Below, piece by piece: positions 54,423-64,000 of a DNA stretch of 64,000 bases (positions are counted from its first letter, which is position 1; each line of letters begins with the position of its first letter). The notes under the pieces were generated by a model. The model ran no database searches. It saw nothing but the letters and a program-made list of their open reading frames with translations, and was not told the DNA's origin. The stretch spans positions 310,001 through 374,000 of the forward strand of contig CP021229.1 in assembly GCA_003999685.1 (NCBI GenBank). The letters are read 5' to 3'. The translations under genes were made by a program, and so were the position numbers. This DNA is from Taiwanofungus camphoratus (Eukaryota; Basidiomycota; Agaricomycetes; Polyporales; Taiwanofungaceae).

Positions 54423-55178
54423 TCAAGGACTCGTCGCCTCGACGATCGAACCCTCAGCGTCTGACCCCTCTTGTTCTGATTTGACCCTGGCTCGTGGTCG
54501 GAGGGTGTTGGACTGGTCAGAAAGGATATCGTCATCGCTGGTATGCATGCAGTCATGACTCCAATGTCCCATTTGTCGACATCGTATGCAGAAGGGGGAG
54601 TTCCCCCCACTGATCAAGCTAGGGGCACCACCAGTGATAGAGTTGGACGGGCCATCACTGGCAGAAGGGGCCTGTGTTCTGGCCTGATGTCGTGGCGGTA
54701 TCAGGTTGTCTATGACACCCATCAGAGGGGAGCGCATGAGGACGGCGAGCAGGTTGTGGGCTGCTCGGCTTGCATCTATGTGGAGAGTGGCCAACTGCCA
54801 CGTTGTTGGGTTGTTGCCATTTGGCCCAAGGCCTGTTTGCCTTCGTTCGAGTGTGGCCAAGCTGCCAGCCTCTCGCGCGACAATGACCAGTGTCCGGTAA
54901 ATGTTCGTCAACTCCCACAGGTCCAGCCAGGCCAACAGCTGGGTGTCTATTTCTGGCCGTAGATCGGCATCCACCAGGGCCCAGGCAGTGCGATGCGCAA
55001 GCCTCCACTGGTCGTACGGATCGTCGGACGCTGCCAATGGGGGCACTGTCTCCTGAATGTTTCGGTATGGGTGTGCACGTGTGTGCCTTGCTCGTACTCG
55101 GGGTGTGAGGTCTCGTACCCTTGCTGCGCTGTGGTTCAAGTAGACGGATAGCTGTCGGGGGTCTGTATGAGTGGACAT
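54423..55178 (-). CDS. Gypsy-3 additional ORF: CCHC zinc-knuckle protein
   Basis: 251 codons from ATG 55178, ending just before the 3' LTR. Helical N-terminal two thirds (DPYDQWRLAHRTAWALVDAD, LLAWLDLWELTNIYRTLVIV), then one knuckle CIRCRQMGHWSHDC at about residue 195 and an acidic tail. Its 5' two thirds overlap the 3' end of the pol-strand open frame in another frame. Position and make-up match the third ORF of Gypsy-2, although the sequences are not obviously alike. The function is unknown. Confidence 0.7.
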   Translation of the reverse strand: MSTHTDPRQLSVYLNHSAARVRDLTPRVRARHTRAHPYRNIQETVPPLAASDDPYDQWRLAHRTAWALVDADLRPEIDTQLLAWLDLWELTNIYRTLVIVAREAGSLATLERRQTGLGPNGNNPTTWQLATLHIDASRAAHNLLAVLMRSPLMGVIDNLIPPRHQARTQAPSASDGPSNSITGGAPSLISGGNSPFCIRCRQMGHWSHDCMHTSDDDILSDQSNTLRPRARVKSEQEGSDAEGSIVEATSP

Positions 55179-58100
55179 TGTAGTGCCGTGCCTCTGCTGA
55201 ATGTCGGCTGTATGCAGCTCTGCAGATCTGGGTGTAGCGGGCGTTGACCTGGGGCCTTGTAGACAACCTGTTGACCTTCTTATATTCTTCCAGAAGGTCG
55301 GGTGAGTTCATTAAGTCTGCCTCGGACTGCCATGTATTAGCAGAGTTCGGCCATCCAACCCATTTGATCAGGAACTGCCATTTCCCACGTTGGGCACGAT
55401 GCCCGTAAATGGCTTCGACTTTGTATTCTTCATCGCCATCGACTAATTCTGGGGGCGGCCTTGTGAAGTTCGGACCATGTTCCTTGGTTTCCCTGTATGG
55501 TGTCAACAGCAATGCATGGAATACTGGATGTATCTTCCATGCCCTTGGTAGCTGAAGCTTGTACGTTAGCGGTCCTAGGACTTCGGCTATCTTGAGTGGT
55601 CCTACTCGCTTTGGGGAAAACTTCCTCGGGGTCTTTAGGCGGAGGTTAGTTGCTTCTAGCCAAACCTGCATCCCCTTCTCAAATGGCTGCCATGTGGTTC
55701 GAGCCCTTTCTGCCATCAACTGCGCTGCTAGATCCTGTGCTGCCAGTGCTTTCTTTCTGAACTCTCCGATGGCTAAGAGTCGGTCCTTGATTGATGGGTA
55801 CCTTTCCGATGCCTTTGGTGATCCAATTGCCTTTGAATCATATCCCATAATCAGCTTGAATGGTGACTCCCTTCTTCCAGCATGCGGCACCTGATTGTGT
55901 GCGAATTCAAATTCCGGGATAAACTTTGCCCAGTTGTGAGGATTGTTGGCACACAGGATCCTCCATGCGGCTTCGAGTTCCTGATTGACATGCTCAGTGC
56001 TTCCATCAGACTGCAGATGGTAGGCAGTGCTCATGGCCGCTTTGACACCTGTCAGCTTGCACCACTCCCGGAACACTGTTGCTGCAAACTGTGGGCCTCG
56101 GTCCGATATGATTCTGTCGGGTAGCCCATATCGCCGGTAAACGTTCTGATGGAGTGCCTCGGCTGTTCCTACCGCATCGATGGTCTTGTTGCAAGGAACC
56201 AGGACTATCCCTTTGGACAGTTCTCAGTCCACCACTACCATTAGTGCATCAGATCCACGCGATTCAGGTAGGTCTGTGATGAAGTCAACTGAGATGTGTG
56301 AGAACGGCCTGGAGTTCAGTTTCGTTGGGATGGGTTGCATTGGTGGTCGTGTTGGATGCGTGTTGACCTTATTCTCCTGGCATTTGGCACAGCCTTTTAC
56401 GTAGTTTTCAATAAACGTGGCCATGCCATCCCAGAACCAGTCCCTTCTGGCAATGGCAAATGTTCCCTGTGCTCCTGGATGGGCCATAGCTGGGGTGTCA
56501 TGGCAAAGTCGAATAACTTCTCTGCGCAAGTCATCACTAGGGGGTACGTAGATTCGATTTTTGTACAGGATCAATCCATCCTGCACATCCCAATCGGCCA
56601 ATGTTGTGTGCGCAAATCCAGTGCCCTTGAATGGTGGTACTTTCCCCCGTTTTAAAGCGTCAATCGTCTCGATGACCATGCTGTCACGACTTCGGTGTTG
56701 CTGGATGCGCTCGATGAGGTCAACATTAACTGCCTTTGCAAACAGTGTTTCTGGTAAGAGGATAATGTCCTCATTGTCCCTCTCACCCCCTGGATGTCCT
56801 GGTCTGCGTGATAGGGCATCTGCCACTACAAGTCGTTTACCCTTTCGATTCTCCAGTAGTAAGTCGAACTGCGATAGCAGCAGTTGCCATCGTGCCTGGC
56901 GTCGTGTTAGCCGTTGGGCTTCTCTGAAGTATGTCAGGTTCTTGTGGTCCGTTATAACTGTGACCAGGTGTTTTGCGCCCTCCAGGTGGTGACGCCATTC
57001 CTCAAGTGCTCGTACGATTGCCAGTAGTTCTCTATCATAGATCTGATAGTTCCGTTCTGCTTCCTTCAGCGATTTTGAAAGGAATGCCACCGGGTGAAGT
57101 TTCCCATCAGGGCCCTCCTGTTGCAGTACTGCACCTGTTGCGACCAGTGAGGCATCGGCCTCGATTACAAACGGTTTCTCAGGGTCGGGCATGGTGAGTA
57201 CTGGGGCCTCACAAAAACAGTGTTTAAGTGCCTCGAAGGCTGTCTGGCACTTGTTCGACCAGTTCCAAGCTACCCCCTTCTTCTTAAGTGCATTCAGGGG
57301 GTGGGCGATGTCCGAGAATCCGCGTATAAACCATCGATAGTAATTGGCGAGGCCCAGGAATCGTTCCACGTCCTTGACTTTGGTCGGTATGGGCCATTCA
57401 TCGATGCCTCGCAGCTTGCCAGTGTCCATATGGATGTGGCCCGGTGTGATGGTCATTCCCAGAAACTCAACTTCTTGTACATCGAAGGCACACTTTTCCG
57501 GTTTCACAAAGAGGTCCATCTCCTGCAGGCGTTGCAGTACCCGGCGTGTCCGTTCTCGGTGGATGGTAGCATCATCGGAGTAGATCAGGATGTCGTCCAT
57601 GTAAATGGCTAACCATCCTTCCGTGAGCATGTCTTGAAACCCATCATTCATAAGCCGCTGGAAGGTGGCCGGGGCATTGCACATGCCGAAGAACATTACT
57701 GTTGGTTCAACTAGCTTCTTGGTTCCGTGGTGATTCACCATGAACGCTCCCTTCCACTGGTCGCCCTCCCTGATGCGTACATTGTTGTAGCCATTTCGAA
57801 GGTCCAGCTTCGTGAATATGGTTGCCTTTTGCAGGTTGTCGATGAGCTCTCCAATGAGTGGAAGTGGGTACGCATCTTTTACCGTGCTGTTGTTGAGGTA
57901 TCGGTAATCCTGACAGGGCCTGAGTGTACCATCCTTTTTTGCCACAAAGAATGCTGGGGAGGCCATGGGTGACTTCGAGTCCCGTAGATATCCTTTCGCC
58001 AGGTTCTCGTCAAGGAACTTATCCATCTCCGCTTGTTCAGCCAGGGATAATGCAATTACCCCGCACTTCCTAGGTACAAAGTTAGACTTTGTCTCCACAG

Positions 58101-58368
58101 CGTGGTCCCATGGCCTTGAATCAGGGAATCGAGCAGTGGCCGCCTTTTCAAAGCGGTCCCGGTAGTCGAGCAAGTACTCAGACACCAGGTCTTCAATCTG
58201 TGGTCCCTCCTCAGGGGGTGTCAGTGGTGCGCTTGTCTGCCTGGTGGTGGCTATAAACCGTCTTGAGCCCTTTACATGGCTGTTCCGATCTAACAATGGT
58301 TGAGACTTCTTGGGTGGCTGCAGCAGGCCCATTTCATCGAATAGGGGTTCCAGTTGATCGTTGAACAT
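54655..58368 (-). pseudogene. Gypsy-3 pol: RT, RNase H, integrase, chromodomain
   Basis: Fossil pol with RT (TVMFFGMCNAPATFQRLM, catalytic YMDD near 57600), RNase H (IEADASLVATGAVL), integrase with HHCC finger (about 56350-56500) and DDE core (VDFITDLPES...), and a chromodomain (YKVEAIYGHRAQRGKW.., LIKWVGWPNSANTWQSEADL) at about 55270-55450. Close in order to Gypsy-2 pol. The region falls in two frames, so at least one break is present. Confidence 0.9.
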
Positions 58369-58443
58369 GCCTAAGACCCCTTCTCCCCTTGTATAAGCAC
58401 ATAGGATGGTTTCTAGCTCGTCATCATCCTCGTGTGCAGAGGC

Positions 58444-59839
58444 TCAGCACAATGGGATGCCGTCCGTGGTAGGCTGGTCCATGATCCAAGCATAGTACCC
58501 CTGCCATTCCTTAATCCTGTCCGGGTCAACCGTGAGGGTCCCTTTTGGCCAATCGATCTGCGGGTTGACTTGAATCAACCAAGGGTTGCCCAGCACTACT
58601 TCGAGGTCCCCGATGTCCAATACATAGAAGTTTGTGGGTATGTCATACCCTTCAAGCCGTATGCTCCCTTCAACTCGATGGGTAATCGGCCCACCCCTGT
58701 TGGGGGTCCCATCAATGGTCGTACTTTGTACCTTCCAAGGTAGCGGTCGTGTGGGCAGTCCCCATCGTTCCACAAGGTCAGGGTGTATGAGATTGGCATC
58801 GGCTCCACTATCAATTAGTGGCCTCACAGCGATGGCCTTTTTCCCGGCGACGACATAACCTTCTACATACAGAGTGGTTCCTTTCCGATATCCTGTGATT
58901 GTGGCCCCCATTGAGATGGTCAGGTCCTTACTGGTCTTTGGCTTGTCCAAGTTTCTTTGTGCAGGTTTCCCTGTGCCTTCAGCCATTGATTCTCCTCCTG
59001 GGGCATCAGTGAAGTGTTTAAAATGAGGGAACCGTTTCTGTTCAATGGACTCTACAGTGGATGTTCCTAAGGATTCCTCCGTTTCTTCACTGCTCCAGTA
59101 GTCTGCTGGTGGGACCGGATATGGCTGGGTTTCCTCCAAGGCGAAGTCATCTGAGTTTGACGAGTGGTGCAGTTCCAGTTCCCTGTCTCTCCCAGCATCA
59201 TTGGAAGGTTGTGGAAGTCTGGGTTCGCTTTTGTGTGGACTATCGTGTTCATCGTCGGCTTCCCCTAGGGCCACGTCTCTGTGTCCTTCCTTTCTGATTT
59301 TCCTGGGCTCCGGGCATGCCTTGACCAAGTGTCCTGGCTTCCTGCATCGGTAGCAGCTCCTCTTCTTCCAGTGATGAGGTGTCAGAGCTGTATTGGGGTG
59401 GTTGTGTCGTGTCCTTGCCTGGAGCCTGTGCCTCTCTGCCCCTGTTCGAGGGCTTCAGTGGAGGGCTGAGAAAGTCTGAGGTCGTTGTCGCTTGGGGTAA
59501 GTGGTCCATCCCAGGGGATCCCTAGGGCTGCTTCTTCTGTTGTTTCTGGTTGGGGTATGTGGTCTTCCTCCCTTCCTTCCTTCAATTTTCTTCGCCAGGT
59601 GATAGCTCTCCGGACTATCACCAGGAACTTCTCCATCTTTCCGGTGTTTCTTATCCTTCAATTCAACACTGATGGTACGCACTTGTAGTCAAGTGATCCT
59701 CCTGCCAGTCCCTTCCAATGGGGACACTGGTCTTACCCAATCCTTCCTATGGGGACGTTGGTGAGGGTCCGGTTTCTTCCGCTTGTTCGCGTTCTAATTC
59801 GCTATCCTGAGATAGAGTTTGTAGGGAATCTTGTTCTAA
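58444..59839 (-). pseudogene. Gypsy-3 gag end and protease region
   Basis: Region next to the 5' LTR. It holds a CCHC knuckle ending CRKPGHLVKACPE (about 59310-59350) and a protease with RPLIDSGADANLIHPDLV and VVLGNPWLI (about 58580-58830). Several overlapping frames between 59249 and 59690 belong to the gag part; I recognise no further domain there. Confidence 0.7.
59827..59837 (-). promoter_or_regulatory. Gypsy-3 self-complementary primer-binding site
   Basis: On the element strand AGAACAAGATT begins two bases inside the 5' LTR. It is the reverse complement of AATCTTGTTCT in the LTR (plus-strand positions 60139-60149). Same arrangement as Gypsy-2 but with a different sequence. Confidence 0.7.
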
Positions 59840-60410
59840 TGTTACGGGGGGTCTACACCCGTAGGGGACTACCGTGACGGGGGGTCGTTGAGTAGTCAGA
59901 CATAAAGTGTAAATGAGGAGTCAGCCTGGCTGACGACGAGTACACGTCTAAGTCTTCAACCGCTAGCCCAACGGTCTCGAGAGAGTTGCGGGCTAACTCA
60001 CAGCCTAAGTCCTAGTGTAGTCACAAGGATATAGATGGTCTAAGGTGACCCGTTGAATAGACAAAGGTATAGGGGCCTAAGCCCAGTCGTAAAGTACAAA
60101 TGGTAACGACGGCACCAAAGTACACAGTGTAACTAAGGAGAACAAGATTGGGGTGCTCCGCAGTGAGCCAACCCCTTAAGTACTATGGTGGGTTTAGGGC
60201 AAGCCAGCCCTCGCTCCCACGGGTACCAGCATCTAAGCGTCCATAAGTCAGAGGCCCGAGTGGTCCCTTCTGAGGAACAGTCCATAACTAAGCGGGTGAC
60301 GGTCAGCCTGTCAGGAATAATGGTGATGATTGTAAGTGTACACGACCCGCTAGTCCAGTATAGTAAAGAGAAACGAAAATGTATGTTCGCACCATTACCA
60401 CCTTGTAACA
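59840..60410 (-). repeat. Gypsy-3 5' LTR
   Basis: 571 bp, about 1% different from 53841-54411. Confidence 0.94.
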
Positions 60411-62123
60411 CTATTGTCTTGTGGCAGGTAAGTCTGTACATAAAATTCATCAATTCTTTATATTTTAGCATTGTCACAAGCACTGTTCTTTTATGGCTAC
60501 ATAACCACCATCAGTCAAGAAGCTCAGGTTGTATAGTGCAGGAAATTGACAGGAGCAAGCCTTCTTTATATATTCAATCGATATCTGATGTTTGTCTATT
60601 TTTTTTGTTATATTGTGGCCAGCTTGTATCAGACTATATGTGAAGTATGTTTTTCATCAAATTGTCCAACCTTATATCATAGACTTAATTTTGTCTTTTA
60701 AAGGTGACAGCTTCATTTGAAACTGATCTTATAATGACAGCTACTTATGTTTATCAAACATCAGTGGCTTCATTCTAACACAAATTGAATATGGATGCAA
60801 GATTCTACTTCATATCAATACAACTGGTATAATGTATGATTTTTGATATGTATAATATAAGTTAATCTCTTGTGTCAGCTTTTTCAGCACTTTGTGTCTA
60901 TGCTATTGCCCAGTGTAATTGGCAGCTTTCATTTATTGTTTTTGCTTTGGGCTCTATCACCCCTGCTCTAAATATTGTAAGAATTCAGTGGGTAATATTA
61001 TTTAGACTCATTTTGACAAATCTTGGTTTTTGTATTCTCAACAGATACTGGTGACTTTCCCTCCTGACTATTGGGTATAAGTTACAAAATCACTGAGAGT
61101 TTGATAAATAAGTGGGTATTTATTATAAACCTATTGTCAGTCAGGAGATTTGTTGACATATGTATTATAGATGTAAGATTACATGTGCTCTATATTGGCT
61201 AGTTTTTACAGTAGACATGATTTTATTGTTAGTGAATGTTGTGGCCATTGCAACCTCAATTGCTGCTGATGCTGTGGTGTTATTAACAACATTAGATGCT
61301 ACATATGGCATCAAGCAACTCATAAGTCAGACATCCATGAAAATCTCTGTTACAATGCTATTATTAAGAGATGGTGAGTTTTTAGAGTATCCTTTATAGT
61401 TGAATGCTGATTTAAAGCTTTATAATAGGTACAATCTATTTCTGGTATGTCAAATGAGTCTTCAAGCAGTTTTTGACATTCATGAATGTCTGAAGTGTGC
61501 TTTTTGCCTTGAATATCACTTATATGATCATTTATCTTTTGAATGTCAGTCTGTTGACACATTCTTCCAAGATATAACATTGATTTTGTTCTATAGGTCT
61601 ACATCAACCTTGATTTCTTTTTTGATATGTCTGTCTGTATTGATATATAGTATAAAAAGATGCACAAAGTCACTGACTATAAAGCATTCATTTTTAGATT
61701 CACTTCAATTCTCATTTCTCACCTATTTCTCAATCTTCATCAAGTGCATCTTGCACAAGAACACATCTTTGAGCTGTCACAGACATCAGATCCTCAATTT
61801 GCCTCAAGAATAGTTGGGAATTTAGGAGCACCACTTAACCATAGGTCACTTTCTGATCATACACTGGAACCAGAGTCTGGCCTCACTCTAAATGCATTAA
61901 TCACAGATGCATTACAGCATGACCAGACAGATGGTGCAATTAAATGGGATGATATAGAGGAGATTCCACAGGTGATGAAAGAGCCATTGAAGGAAGGTCT
62001 TAGACTCTCTGATACAAACATAACTTTAGAGCTTCAGGTAGGTTTTGTCAATATGGTTTCAATGACAGAACTCTCATTGTTTTGCATGTCTAACTCAAAC
62101 AGCATATGCAGCAGCAGTGATTG

Positions 62124-62760
62124 ACAAATTTCCAAAATTGTTCCTTGTCACTTGCATGTAGTAGTAAGGATATGATATGTAGGTGAAAAAAAAACAATGT
62201 GCTATGAAAATAAACTTCAGCAGCTGCACTCAAGCCCATACTCATCAACATCACTGAGTGGATGCAGGTGCAGGAAGCAGTGATGATGGAAGAAGAAGCC
62301 TGACCTGTGTAAGTGAGCAGCAAGAGCCCATCCAGGCACCTGTTTGAGCACAAACAGATGGGTAAAGTAGCAGGACATGAACCAAAGCCAGGCTCACATC
62401 TGGTCAAGTGCAAGTGAGAGCAAGGCCAGGCAGAGACAGACAACAAGTCCAGGCTTGTGCAAAAAAGAGGCAACATCTTATTCCCACGGCTGAACGAGCA
62501 CAAATGAGTGGGCTAAGCAGCGAGGACGGAAATCGAACCCGGACACACATAAACAAACTCCTAGTGCTCATTCATGCAGCCCTGTAGGCAGGAGGAGAAA
62601 TAGAGAGCAGTGGGGACAGAGAGTGAATGTGAGCCTGCAAAAATGAGCAGTGAGAGCTCATTCTCACAGCTGAAAAAGCGCAGAGAGACGGACAAGGCAG
62701 TGAGGACGGAAACTGAACCTTGGCCGGCAACCGAGTGTCACACAAGGGCAACATTCAAAT
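62124..62760 (-). repeat. Three degenerate repeat units with a tRNA B-box-like motif
   Basis: Read on the minus strand, units begin near 62721 (GGTTCAGTTTCCGTCCTC), 62541 (GGTTCGATTTCCGTCCTC) and 62386 (GGTTCATGTCCTGC). Each continues with a similar GCTTAGCCCACTCATTTGTGC-type stretch and GGGCTC/GAGCTC..TGCTCA. Spacing is about 155-180 bp. The GGTTCGATT core resembles the internal B box of tRNA genes, so these could be tRNA-derived SINE pieces or a local tandem repeat. No complete tRNA is seen. Confidence 0.45.
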
Positions 62761-64000
62761 AACCATTAAGCAACAAAAGTTGTTTAGCGGTTTACTGGGA
62801 ACCTTGACACTGAATCGACGGCACTCACGGAAACACGATGATTATGACAGTAGTTTGGTCGTTTGAATTCTGTCAACTCGGACAGATGCGACACAGTGCA
62901 CAACTGTTCAGGCCGCTGGGTCTGGGAGAGCGTCGACACAAATACAGCCGCAACACTATGGTATTAGATAATTTGTATCCTGCGCCGTCGCATCGGTTCC
63001 GTCCTCGTTGTCCATTAGATCTGGCTATAAGTACTAAATAGTAGCGACCGACACTAGCAGCATATCAAACACAGCGAACCAGAATAAGTACATACTAGAT
63101 TATCATTCATCATCATGCTATAGAACGTGTGACGTCATAATCATGCCTCTGCAGATATCTGCGAGTGGAAAGGTAAGCAGTCTTCGAACCATGTTAACAG
63201 CCTGCCCCAAACGGTCGATATCCCCTTGGCCTCGACGTTTGCTTGCGTATCATCAGTCTTACGAGCCAGGGCAATCATAAATCGGAGAACTCGGTGACCA
63301 TTCTAGCCGATGACTTGAACAGGCCACTCTCGAGTGATGATCAAGCATCATATACATGAGTATCAATCAGCAGTTCGGACGATCATCCGGCGAAACAACA
63401 ATCGCACCTACAAGGATGTCACTCTGATATCAGAGAACCAACCCCTTGTAGCAGTGTAGCCCGTTCCCACAGCGAGGAAGCGGTGGTACCTTGCCAATAA
63501 CGATATTAGCGGTCGTTGGGAGGCGGTTGGTGCTCGCAGGAGGGCTCCGACAGGCATTCAGGACGCATACCAACTTGAGCCGCAACAGCGCGCGCACCAC
63601 CGTGCTTTCACTTTCCCGCCAAGTATTCGCTGGGATGTTGTCGCAACGCTGATGTGTTCGAGTGGACATTACGCGATCAAATGTCAAGGGGGTGTAAGAC
63701 GGATGATCAGTAAAGGTAGACAAGGCTGCCATCTTTCCCTCCGGCAAACGAGAGACACTCGCAGGAATTAAAGTTGTGAAGACTGCACACCATTGGCTCG
63801 AATTCCCTCCCACGGTTCCAGAAGCCATCACGCCATCCAAGTGCGCTGCCGTAGGACGACAAACGTATTTGCCGGGAGGAAGTACGTACATGACAGCTCA
63901 AAACGGACGGAAGGGGAACATCACTGATACATGGAATCAAGAAGTCTCATCGCGCCTGAGAATCAACCGCCGCAATATGGATAAGTTGCGGACTCCCGAC
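62761..64000. other. Right end of window, unrecognised sequence
   Basis: Balanced base composition, unlike the AT-rich DNA to its left. The longest frame is 153 codons on the minus strand (63430-63891, starting ATG), cysteine- and arginine-rich without a motif I know. It could be coding or chance. No repeat ends seen. Confidence 0.4.

Larger units (their letters stand above)
53841..60410 (-). mobile_element. Gypsy-3: young chromodomain Ty3/Gypsy element in a host exon
   Basis: 6570-bp element on the minus strand with 571-bp LTRs differing at about five positions (about 1%), hence a recent insertion. Perfect 5-bp duplication CTATT (53836-53840 and 60411-60415). Parts in element order: 5' LTR (59840-60410), self-complementary primer site, gag with knuckle, protease, RT, RNase H, integrase, chromodomain, an additional CCHC ORF and the 3' LTR (53841-54411). 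It has a few breaks. It shares layout with Gypsy-2 but is a separate family; a solo LTR of it lies at 29501-30073. Confidence 0.93.
53722..62123 (+). pseudogene. DUF6533 seven-helix membrane-protein gene, split by Gypsy-3
   Basis: Exon 1 53722-53771 (MLSETEIEQVILTI), intron 53772-53823 starting ATGAGT where GTGAGT is expected, exon 2 from 53824 (SAVKNYCLVA), cut by Gypsy-3 and resuming at 60416-60427. Exon 3 60469-60644 reads ALFFYGYITTISQEAQ then CRKLTGASLLYIFNRYL, with a TAG at 60534-60536 where Trp is usual. Later exons carry FSALCVYAIAQCNWQLSFIV (about 60883-60977), ADAVVLLTTLDATYGIKQLI and ISVTMLLLRDG (to about 61370), and ILISHLFLNLHQVHL with FASRIVGNLGAPL (about 61690-61840). This order is that of the basidiomycete DUF6533 family, integral membrane proteins of unknown role. 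The interrupted exon and the stop make it a pseudogene. Exon limits beyond exon 3 are approximate. Confidence 0.72.

Noticed and set aside
54655-55270. Pol frame of Gypsy-3 continuing beyond the chromodomain as a coding extension
   Set aside because: The composition after the chromodomain is unlike pol and overlaps the additional ORF, which has a clear knuckle; the overlap looks incidental.
62520-62600. A functional tRNA gene
   Set aside because: Only a B-box-like core is seen; no matching acceptor, D-arm or anticodon stem could be found around it.
63430-63891. 153-codon minus-strand frame as a gene
   Set aside because: It starts with ATG but has no recognisable motif, and similar-length chance frames occur elsewhere in the window; left as unrecognised.

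Overview
The window looks like nuclear DNA of a filamentous basidiomycete, probably an Agaricomycete. The host genes have many short (about 50-80 bp) GT-AG introns. One matches the fungal bestrophin-like family and one the basidiomycete DUF6533 seven-helix family. The repeats are Tad-like LINEs with RNase H and Ty3/Gypsy elements with chromodomains, a typical basidiomycete mix. Most of the 64 kb is transposable elements nested in one another; ordinary host sequence is confined to about 1-459, 18885-28760 and 51731-64000 (minus one insertion).

Layout. (1) 475-18869: a complete minus-strand Tad-like LINE with a 15-bp target duplication. It is split by a Gypsy element (3492-14377), whose left LTR holds a solo LTR of a third family (3946-4488). 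(2) 18885-28474: three host genes. These are an 11-exon bestrophin-like channel (19671-21865), a 1046-aa coiled-coil protein (22725-25865), and a decayed J-domain (Jjj1/DNAJC21-like) gene on the minus strand (about 27240-28474). (3) 28773-51718: a second minus-strand Tad-like LINE carrying five insertions: three solo LTRs, a Foldback-like DNA element with internally repetitive inverted arms (34209-39906, itself holding a fourth solo LTR), and a young, whole-looking chromodomain Gypsy element (40692-48720). (4) 51731-62123: AT-rich DNA with a DUF6533 membrane-protein gene whose second exon is split by another young Gypsy element (53841-60410, minus strand). (5) 62124-64000: degenerate repeats with a tRNA-like box, then sequence without a recognised gene.

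Main observations. The coding frames of the two LINEs are almost free of frameshifts, yet carry about 16 nonsense codons, every one explicable as C-to-T on the coding strand and 13 of them as CGA-to-TGA. This is a footprint of repeat-directed CpG decay. Two Gypsy families have a primer-binding site complementary to a stretch inside their own LTR, the mark of Tf1/sushi-type self-priming. All three internal-bearing Gypsy elements carry an additional gene between integrase and the 3' LTR. In two it is a sense CCHC-knuckle ORF; in the third it is an antisense, intron-like cluster with a Zn2Cys6-like cysteine pattern. No database was consulted. Family names rest on motifs recognised by eye, and all splice models are predictions from sequence alone.
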